A stretch of 64,000 nt of DNA from positions 49,507-113,506 of the forward strand of contig NW_026615339.1 of NCBI RefSeq assembly GCF_000801105.2, in the 5' to 3' direction. A program made the position numbers and the translations under genes. This stretch comes from Raphanus sativus. Its lineage: Eukaryota > Streptophyta > Magnoliopsida > Brassicales > Brassicaceae. Within the stretch, counting starts at the first letter, position 1. Each line of letters opens with the position of its first letter. Positions 56,441 to 64,000 of this stretch are shown piece by piece. Under the pieces are notes generated by a model that saw only the letters and a list, made by a program, of their open reading frames with translations, was not told where the DNA came from and did no database searches.

Positions 56441-56964
56441 GGAGAGAGAAGAAAACCTGGACAATTTTAACCTTTTTGCCCAACAATCTTGAGCTGAAAA
56501 TCGTGGGACCATGCTGGCTTTTGCCCAACAAAACTTGCCTCAGGAAGGCGGACACACGCGCGAGAGAAGGGCGTGTAACATACGTGCCCATTTTTTATTA
56601 TTTTTTTTAATTGAAGAAAACATGTTTTTGGGCTCGATTGTGGGCTATTTGACCACAAAACTTGAAGGCCTTATATGTTATGTTTTTCCGCGGGAAACAA
56701 CGGTTCTAAGGTGGACGAATGGACATTAATGACTGGTAACATTGGAAAACATGTGTGTTAACTTTAATTTTTTAATTAAAAACAGGGCAAAATTTAATAA
56801 TTTAATACACAAACGTACGAACCCTATCTCTTTGCCTGTCTCCTTGCTGAAACTGAAATCGGCTGCCGAACAAGGGAACTTCGTTTACGATTTGGGAGAA
56901 CTACCCCCCGAATTTAACACACAGAGGCATGAGCTGCATCCGCTATGATGAGAGAGGAAAGAGT
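56441..56964 (+). other. Upstream region of the MULE gene
   Basis: No gene is supported. It should contain the promoter and 5' leader of the transposase. AT-rich words near 56760-56800 precede the first exon. I could not locate a terminal inverted repeat. Confidence 0.4.
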
Positions 56965-59900
56965 ATGGCGGATGGTGGGCCTGCTGTATCTAGCATTGAA
57001 GGTATATCATTGCTAAGCCGTACATCCATGCATTTATGGCACCATAGTTATTGCTGAAATCATTAATTACAGATCCGTATTCGGAATTCATGTGTTTGTT
57101 TGTACGAAACTTTATTGCTTCTGTTTAGCACTTCCTTGATTAATAAGAATTAAAAACTTCTATTTTTGTAGGTGTTCACGATTCATACATCGTTGTAATC
57201 TCTGGACGGTGGATTATGTACGACACTGGTGACTGGGATTTTAAACTTGATAGCGAACGTATGGGGAGGGTTATCTATGCGAAGTTGATAAGTTCTGTGG
57301 AAGACTTGAAGCGGGTCATTATGGAGTCATACGGTCTAGTGGGAAAGTCTTTTGTCGTTGAGATGTCATATTGGATTGGCCAAAACGGAACTGGTGCTAT
57401 TGGTGAAAGAGAAGCTCCTGTTCAAATTTCCAACGACAAAGATTTCGAGTTGTTTACTTCAGCACGTAAGGTGGACAAGTACATCAACGTATTTGTCACA
57501 TTCAAAGAGCAAATAGATGGGAAAATAGATTTTCTGAGGCCAATGGGAAATCTTTTGAAGTCCAAAGAAGTTGCCATCAGCAGCTATGTGGAAGTTGGGA
57601 GTACGTCTGCTGATGTGCACAGCCAGAATGAAGTTAATGACGGTGAGACTGATTTGACCGAAGATGAAATAATTTTGATGCGTGTTGCGGAAATTGAAGC
57701 AGTTTATGCCTCAAATGGGATGCGTGAGGTGGATGGAACTGCCTGTGAAGTTCAGAATAAAGTGTACACGACTGAAGATCCTGCGTTAGGGGAAGGCGAA
57801 GATGACGACGATGAGGATTATGATTACAATTTATGGCATAATTTTGTTGGACGAAATTGCGAATGGGACGATGATGACGCTGAGGATGGAGGTGTAGGTG
57901 GTGGTGCTCGAACGAACGTAACATATGGAGGTGTACGTGGTGAGGTGGCGACTAAAGCGAAGAGTGGACGAACTAATCCTTCTTCAAACAAAGGCAGAGG
58001 TTCATCCACAAACAAACAGCGTACCGCAACCCAACCATCAAGTTTTGAAGATTACGTTGATGAGGGTAGAGATTACATAGTCTCATCTAGGAATTCGATG
58101 GTAAATCAAGAAGAGGACCCAAGTGTGGACAGCAGCTCCCAAATTTTGGTTATCGTGACTCCTCCAAAGCCGTCCAACATGCATACTCGGGAAGTTGACG
58201 ACAGTGATGATTTCGTTGAGCAGGTCCCGCATTCTTTTGCGCCAAGGCAGCACCATGATACATCTGATGGAGAAGACGAGGATGACGACTTTGTCGAACC
58301 TGTACCTAAGTGTGTTTCGGTTGGTCAGACACATGAAATTCCGGATGGTGAAGTTGAGGATGACGACTTTGTCGAACCGGGACCTCAGTTTGTTTCGGGT
58401 GGACAGACACATGTAACCCTGATTGGAGAAGACGAGGCAGACGACTTTATTGAACCGGTACGTCAGTATCGAAGCCGTGAGGAAGACGCAAGAAGACGTC
58501 GTGAAAAGGATAAGGCTGATCACCAATCGCTCATGAAATCCGTTAGAGATGTTGAGCTATATGGTTTTGAGGATGTAGAACCTTCGTCTAACAACGAAGC
58601 AGTTAGCGATTATACGGTCGATGATATTGACTTCACTCTAGTAGATGCTGATATGTACGTTGGGAAGCTGTTCAGATCCAAGCAAGAATTCAAGATCAGT
58701 TTGCACATTTATGCCTTAAAGCAGGTGTTCAGGTTCAAGTTCCACAAACATGCCTTTAACTACGTCGCAGCGAAATGCATTGATAAAAACTGCAGATTTT
58801 ATGTTATGGCTAAGCAATTAGGGGAATCTTCGACATATCAGGTGAGGAAGGCGCAACTGAAGCATGTCTGCACATCTGATGTTAAAGCGCAGTATAAGAA
58901 ACATGCGACGTCGAAAGTAATAGCTGCACTTATGAGATCGAAGTATGAAAGACTCCAAGCCGGACCGCGCGCATCTGAATTACCAGAGATGCTCCGGACA
59001 GAGTTCTTGTTTACTGCCACATATTGGAAATGTTGGAAAGCCAAAGAGTTAGCTACTGTTGCTGCACAAGGAACAGAAGATACCTCTTACAAGCTCCTGC
59101 CGAAATATTTCTATGTTGTAAAGTATGCAAATCCTGGGTCAATTACTCATATCGAAACTGAAATAGATGATAAGGGAAAGACAAGGTTTAAGTACGCGTT
59201 CATGGCGCTGAAAGCTTGCATTGACGGGTGGAAGCATCTACGGAAGGTGGTTGTGGTGGATGGTACTCATATGTTTGGGAAGTACAAAGGGTGTTTACTA
59301 ACTGCAAGTGGCCAAGATGCCAATTTTCAGGTATTTCCTATAGCGTTTGCTGTTGTAGACAATGAAACAAATGAGTCTTGGAGTTGGTTTTTTTAGAAGT
59401 TGACAGAGATCGTAGAAGATGGTTTTTTGAGAAGTTGACAGAGATCGTAGAAGTTGACAAATGAGTCTTGGAGTTGGTAAAGATCGGTGGTATCCTCTTT
59501 CACACCATGGGTGCTGCCTCGTACACCTTCAGAGAAACGTTGACGCAAAATTCAAGAAAAGGAATCAAAAGCAAATGGTTGGCAGGGCGGCTGAGGTATT
59601 CAAGGTATCCCACTTTAATAGACTTTACGAGGAGATCAAACTTACCGATAAGCGTTGTTGGGATTATCTTGAGAAGATCGATCGAAGACATTGGACAAGG
59701 TCACACTTTGAGGGCGAGCGGTACAATCTAATGAGCTCGAATATAGCTGAGTCTCTCAACAAAGCACTAGTTCCTGCGCGCGATTCCCCGATAATGGCGC
59801 TTTTTGAGTTCATCAGACGCATGATTAGTCGTTGGTTTGTGAGTAGACAGCGAAAGATATCGAAAATGAGTGGTGAGATCCCACCGGCTGTTGACGAGTG

Positions 59901-60463
59901 GATGGAGAACAATCTAGAAGACGCACGAGCGTACGCTGTGATGCCTCTGTCTGCATTTGAATTTGAGGTAACTCTAAAAACAACCGGCTTCGGGAGTTCT
60001 GTTAATTTGGAAACCAGGTCTTGCACATGTCTTGAATTTCAGAAAGTTGGAATACCATGTCGACATGCCATTGCTGCGGCTATGTTTCGGGACTTGCAGC
60101 ACTCAGAGTTTGTTGCAGACGCCTATCTAAAAAAGACATGGAATGAAACAACAAAGGGTGTTACACTCCCGGTTCCAGATCCGAACGATATTTTCATTCC
60201 TCCGGAGGTTAGTAAACTAATCATGTTACCACCAAAGACGAAGAGACCACCAGGACGTCCACCGACCAAGCGTAAACGAGGTGCAGGAGAAATACCGGTG
60301 CGTCCTAATATCCTCTGAGTGTAGTAATGGATATTGGATATTTTCTGAATAAAGTCTGTTATGTTTTTTACAGGAGGGGCCGAAGAAGAAGAAACAAAAC
60401 ACATGTAGCCGATGTCATACCTCAGGTCACAACAAAAAGTCTTGTAAAGAACCGCTACCATGA
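56965..60463 (+). pseudogene. MuDR-type Mutator-like transposase, three exons, catalytic core scrambled
   Basis: Mutator-like transposases cut and paste DNA through a DDE catalytic triad. Exon 1 (56965-57001, MADGGPAVSSIE) and the exon from 57172 join in frame across a GT...AG intron. The exon is open to a TAG at 59394. It has a PB1-like N-terminus, an acidic region with four 26-residue repeats (58209-58470), the MuDR DNA-binding domain (about residues 496-590) and the MULE domain start with the first catalytic Asp (VDGTHMFGKYKGC). At 59367-59478 direct repeats replace the region expected to hold the second catalytic Asp. Afterwards a shifted frame (59461-60297) continues with HHGCCLVHLQRN, SSNIAESLN (expected catalytic Glu) and a SWIM zinc finger (CTCLEFQKVGIPCRH). 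A second intron (60298-60373) leads to exon 3 with a CCHC knuckle (CSRCHTSGHNKKSC), stop at 60461-60463. Inactive as it stands. Confidence 0.88.
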
Positions 60464-61022
60464 TCCATGATGGGTTATAAATTTTATGTATTGTGGAAAT
60501 AAACAAGGTGTTTCCTCATAACACATCTAAATTTTTTTTGGTGTTTATGTGTTTCCTTATGAGATCTTGATTTTGATGTTTCCTCCTTAATATGGTGTTC
60601 ATGTTTATAACTTGAGGTGTACAACTCTTCTACATCGTATACCTAACATGATTTGATGTTAATTGTTTATACGTTGAGGTGTACGAGTTCTGTGTAGCCA
60701 ATCTAGCCATTAGAAAGACATTTAATACAATGTAGCCGTTGTAGCTTGAGGTGTACAACGTCACTACATCGTATACCTAACATAATTTGATGTTAATTGT
60801 TTATACGTTGAGGTGTACGAATTCTGTGAAGCAAATCTAGCCGTTAGAAAGACATTTAAATACAATGTAGCCGTTGTAGCCGTTGTAATGTAATGTGGTT
60901 CAATAATAATATAGCCGTTACAACCTAAGTCTATTTAAGTATGACTGCTTGTTCTCCATCCACTCGTCTATATTTCACTTTTTTTTTTTTGTTCTCTCTT
61001 TTCTCTCATTTTTACACTAAAG
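60464..61022 (+). promoter_or_regulatory. Upstream region of GRF gene 1: 134-bp duplication, TAGCCGTT cluster and TATA box
   Basis: A unit starting CTTGAGGTGTACAAC occurs at 60611-60744 and again at 60745-60884. TAGCCGTT occurs at 60733, 60838, 60868, 60877 and 60912. A TATTTAAG box at 60932-60939 lies 84 bp before the ATG. The reverse complement of TAGCCGTTGTA matches 10 of 11 positions of the G2/M MYB-binding (MSA) consensus. The regulatory role is inference. Confidence 0.55.
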
Positions 61023-61598
61023 ATGGGACAGTATAGCTATACACAGCCTTCCGAATCAGACTTTGGTGGGAATTACTCCAGCGACACAGATGATCGTGAG
61101 GTTGAAGATCTTATTCGTCGGGACCAGGCTGAGCTAGATTACAATTATGCTGCGACGATTCAGTACCCTCCGCAACCTGAGGTTGAATTTGGATTCCCGC
61201 AGACATGCTACTGTGGTGGTCGGCCTAAGCTAGCAACATCTCGCACTGTAAATGATCCTGGTAGAAGATACTATACGTGTGATAACGTTAACGATGGAGA
61301 CTGTCATGTTCATAAATGGTGGGATGAGGGGGTAATGGAGGATGATGAAGCTAGGGATACTCACACACTTCAATTGGCTGAAAAGGTAGATTATCTAACC
61401 TTCTTGAATGACTATGACCCACAACTTAACCAGTTTAAGGAGAGCCAGAATGAGACTGAGCAGAAGCTGGTTAGGGTAGAGAAGTTAGTGTGTGAGTTAG
61501 CTGAACGGAGATCAAGGTTTACCAATGGCTTTGAATACTTTGTTGGTGGAATGTTTATTATATTAGTTTTACTTGGTTTGGTGATCATATTCAAGTAG
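61023..61598 (+). CDS. GRF-type zinc-finger membrane-anchored protein
   Basis: The single-exon frame of 191 codons is intact. Residues 60-101 form a GRF-type zinc finger: CYCGG, GRRYY, then CDN and GDC, giving ligand cysteines near 62, 64, 86 and 94, followed by KWWDE. Residues 112-165 are predicted by eye as a coiled coil. Residues 171-190 are a hydrophobic helix ending IIFK, a likely C-terminal tail anchor. GRF fingers bind single-stranded nucleic acids or act in protein contacts in animal proteins. In Brassicaceae short GRF proteins of this layout are numerous and of unknown function. It lies 0.56 kb after the MULE gene on the same strand, with its own TATA box. It may be a transposon companion gene or a host gene. 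Confidence 0.8.
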   Translation: MGQYSYTQPSESDFGGNYSSDTDDREVEDLIRRDQAELDYNYAATIQYPPQPEVEFGFPQTCYCGGRPKLATSRTVNDPGRRYYTCDNVNDGDCHVHKWWDEGVMEDDEARDTHTLQLAEKVDYLTFLNDYDPQLNQFKESQNETEQKLVRVEKLVCELAERRSRFTNGFEYFVGGMFIILVLLGLVIIFK

Positions 61599-61884
61599 AT
61601 CTTTATTTTATAATGTAATAAATCGGATGAGTTATGTTTGATGTGTAATGTGTAATCAACTCTTTGATGTGGTTATTTGCAATGTTTTTTTGTTATGGTT
61701 TTTGTAATAAAACTCAAAATGGCCGTTGTTCAATTAATATAGCCGTTGTAGCATAATATAGCCGTTGGAATAAAATATAGCCGTTACTATGTCACCCTAT
61801 TTAAGTACAATTGACAACACTCAACAATCTATCTTCACAACACTCATCAATCTCTCTTCACAAAACTCACCCGTACCACAAAAA
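61599..61884 (+). promoter_or_regulatory. Upstream region of GRF gene 2: TAGCCGTT cluster and TATA box
   Basis: GGCCGTT or TAGCCGTT occurs near 61720, 61740, 61759 and 61778. A TATTTAAG box at 61798-61805 lies 79 bp before the ATG at 61885. The ATG at 61789 overlaps the TATA box region and is unlikely to be the start. Confidence 0.55.
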
Positions 61885-62319
61885 ATGACGGATCCTTACT
61901 ATGAAGATATGAAGCATAAAAAAAGGGAGTATGATTATCTTTTCAATTCAGTGGATGCCACGTTCAAAATTCCAAAGAAGTGTTTCTGCCGTGGAGCTAT
62001 CACAGTGGAAACTGATGAGAGAGGACGAAACTTCTACGTATGCAAAGATTTTAAGGTAATTTTGGAGTTCCCTTCTACAACGATGCTTTCTTTTCCGCCC
62101 AAGGAATCTAATTTATTTCTTTATATATTCCTTGTAGAACGATGGTTTGCACATCCGACATAACTGCCTACCGCCATCGAGGAAGAGCTGGATTGCTTGA
62201 AAAGTCAGTATGCTCAGGAGGTGTCGCTCCGCCGTGAGCTGCAATTTGAACTTCAGCAAATGCGTGAGGAGATCAAAGAGCTTAAGCAGTTAATTATGTA
62301 TTTTTATGGATTTGTTTGA
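61885..62319 (+). pseudogene. Small GRF-type zinc-finger protein, frame-shifted
   Basis: Exon 1 (61885-62055) encodes MTDPYYEDMKHKKREYDYLF and a GRF finger (CFCRG, ERGRNFYVC). A GT...AG intron (62056-62137) follows, and exon 2 starts NDGLHIRHN. There the frame is lost by one base: the next frame reads TAIEEELDCLKSQYAQEVSL, a coiled coil, to the stop at 62317-62319. A single-base deletion near 62166 explains it. The promoter layout is shared with the neighbour at 61023. Whether a functional allele exists elsewhere cannot be seen. Confidence 0.7.
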
Positions 62320-63094
62320 GGTTTCTTTGTTTTGAAGTATCTTTGATGTTACTTATGTTTTCAAATTTGAGCTGTTTGGTCGTCTTAATGGGCCTATCCA
62401 TTTCCAAAATGGACCTATCAAATTTGATATGTTCTTATTTTGAATTAAATAATGAAGATTTTATTTCCAATAAAATATATTTGAATTTTCTAAAACAGCA
62501 ATATGAATTACACTACTAAATTGTATTAAATGCCCAAACAACTATATTGGTGAAAATGTAATGTATTTACTCATCCCTCTTTTGAGGTGTACGAAAGTCA
62601 TCATTATACCCCCTCGGTTACGTAGGCTTCATAATGTTGTAGTTTGAAATTACTACCTTCTGACACGGAGAAGACATCATCTTTATCCATATTTATACTA
62701 ATTAATGAATGAACTTAAGGTATTCTTATCTCTCTCTCTTCGTTGGTGTACGAGCACGCGTACACTTATGGATTTAATAAGAAAATAAATTTAAATAAAC
62801 TCTGCCTACGACAAGAAAGTTTCCTACTTTAATTAAGACTCTCTAGACTCTGGTCTAATCAGTCAGATTATAAAGACTCTCAAGAGATTTACTTAAATTT
62901 AATTAATAAAATTTATTAGGCGTGTAACCTTGTTTCAACCGAAGAGTCGCAATGGAACGCCGCGTCTGTTACCAAATAATTATAATTTTTTTGGTAATAT
63001 ATATACTACTCTTCACCTCTGTTACATTTAGTATCTCTCTTCTTCATTTCTCTGCAAAAATCTTTTCATTCCTTTTGCTTTTCCGTTTCCAAAA
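62320..63094. other. AT-rich intergenic DNA
   Basis: No gene is supported. A TATATATAC box near 62997 followed by a pyrimidine-rich leader suggests a promoter for the remnant at 63095. Confidence 0.4.
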
Positions 63095-63640
63095 ATGGTT
63101 CAAGATACAACTCAAGGAATTTGTCCGTTAAAAAATACAAGCGGTTCTTCTACACCCTTCCTATCATCCATCAACGGACCGAAGAGCAGTTGATCCAGAT
63201 AGCCAAGGATGGCTTGAAGGAGGAGATCAGAAGATGGTCTCGAAACGGAGGTGTTCCCCACTCTCGAAGCCCTCTTCGATGAGGCAGAGGAAGTCGAGGA
63301 GGCCTTGAAGGAAGAGGAAACTCCTCCTCCCAGCCCTCGCAAACACCGCCGCAGGAGCGACGCTCAAGCGCGAGCAAACGTGCTCGCAAGGCGGCGAACC
63401 ATGACCCGGAGGATGAGGGTTATGGCTATGACCGCGAGGAGTTCGCGGCGGAGGAGGGGCAAGGACCTGCCCGCGAAGACGACCTCGATGAGGATGAGGA
63501 CGTCGGTGCGGAAGCTTCGGACCAGAGCGACGATACACTCGGTTCAGGGCAGTTCCGTATGGACGACTACCTAGACGGCTCCGACTCCACCACCTCCGGC
63601 TCCGCTCCCGCTTCGCCGCCTCGACTAGGAACCACCGCTT
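63095..63640 (+). pseudogene. GC-rich decayed coding remnant, unknown protein
   Basis: An ATG at 63095 starts a short frame (MVQDTTQG), but coding character switches frames. The pieces are: YTLPIIHQRTEEQLIQIAKD (63150-63210), a glutamate-rich piece starting FPTLEALFDEAEEVEE (from 63253), and an acidic serine-rich tail (KRARKAANHDPEDEGYGYD, SGQFRMDDYLDGSDSTTSG) in a third frame to about 63640. At least two frameshifts are needed. The basic KRARK followed by acidic runs looks like a nuclear protein tail. I do not recognise the family. Confidence 0.45.
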
Positions 63641-63820
63641 GTTTTCTTTTTTATTTCTGTTATTTTTCTTTTTTATTTCTTCTTTTTCTTTTCTTTTTTT
63701 CTTTTATTTATGTAAAATATTATAAGACTTTTTAATTATAATTAATGTTAAATATTATTGCTTACGGTTTATTTAAAATTTCTTCCGGTAAATTTCCTAA
63801 TTTTAAACTCAACAACATTA
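63641..63820. other. Pyrimidine-rich and AT-rich DNA
   Basis: A TTTTCTT tract (63645-63710) is followed by AT-rich DNA. Nothing else is seen. Confidence 0.4.
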
Positions 63821-63975
63821 AATACGAATGTGAAGATATACGAATACATACAAGGTATACGGATAATACTTAAGGTATACGAACTAAAATACGAATACCA
63901 TCATTCATCAGTATACGAACTAAATACGAATACCATCAGTCATCCAATATACGAATTCTTAATGTATACGTTGTA
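63821..63975 (+). repeat. Short degenerate repeat, unit about 36 bp
   Basis: Copies of GTATACGAACTAAATACGAA followed by TACCATCA occur two to three times with variation. The array may continue beyond the window. Confidence 0.6.
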
Positions 63976-64000
63976 CCAATACTAACGGTGATGGATACTT

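Noticed and set aside
57634..58526. Minus-strand frames opposite the MULE acidic region
   Set aside because: They are antisense readings of the acidic repeats; the plus-strand gene has splice sites and domains.
61789..61884. Earlier start codon at 61789 for GRF gene 2
   Set aside because: It overlaps the TATTTAAG promoter box and the encoded leader has no similarity to the neighbouring GRF protein.

Overview
The window reads as nuclear DNA from a plant of the mustard family (Brassicaceae; Brassica/Raphanus-like is my inference from element families, not a database match). It looks like repeat-rich, pericentromere-type DNA. I see no ordinary host gene I can name with confidence. Almost everything from 1 to 49.3 kb is nested retroelements. 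From 49.3 kb to the end there is AT-rich DNA with DNA-transposon remains, a broken Mutator-like (MULE) transposase gene and two small GRF-type zinc-finger genes.

Region 1 (1-34.6 kb): at least three related families of Athila-type Ty3/gypsy elements. Their LTRs begin TGATATACCATGG and end GATATCA, and their primer-binding site matches the 3' end of tRNA-Asp. In plus-strand order these are: a solo LTR (122-1445, TSD GACAT); a minus-strand element 'X' (LTR 1646-4359, internal parts scattered to about 31.7 kb); a plus-strand element 'Y' (5298-12262) plus a solo Y LTR (2223-3674); a complete plus-strand element 'Z' (13104-22044, TSD CCAAC); and a decayed plus-strand remnant 'V' (31.8-34.6 kb). 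Y and Z encode gag and an aspartic protease but no reverse transcriptase, RNase H or integrase. Where those should be, Z carries an intact 725-codon reading frame of unknown function. These are therefore non-autonomous elements that still carry protein-coding cargo. The word TCGATCGA is scattered through LTRs, untranslated and coding parts in all frames.

Region 2 (22.9-28.9 and 35.0-46.1 kb): two copies (W1, W2) of a different gypsy-like family. Their LTRs begin TGTTGGGGTC and end TTCCCACA, with a strong TATATAAG box and a perfect 24-bp palindrome. The interior is mostly non-coding (LARD-like) with a short gag N-terminus and a 179-bp tandem repeat. W2 sits inside a LINE with a perfect TSD (GTGAT). 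The interrupted LINE resumes at 46.1 kb and ends in an A-rich tail near 49.35 kb.

Region 3 (49.4-56.4 kb): AT-rich DNA with Helitron-like 5' ends, a TIR-bounded non-autonomous DNA transposon (about 50.52-52.74 kb), and a DUF4283/zinc-knuckle pseudogene (LINE ORF1-like).

Region 4 (56.9-62.3 kb): a three-exon MULE transposase gene scrambled in its catalytic core. It is followed by two GRF zinc-finger genes that share a promoter layout (repeated TAGCCGTT, TATTTAAG box, start codon 80-90 bp on). The last 1.7 kb holds a frame-shifted GC-rich coding remnant and short repeats.

An order of events can be read from the junctions: X inserted; Y inserted into the X LTR (TSD TATCC); a segment of Y plus X was tandemly duplicated through a short microhomology; the first Y copy collapsed to a solo LTR; Z then inserted into the second X copy. 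W1 and W2 arrived separately.
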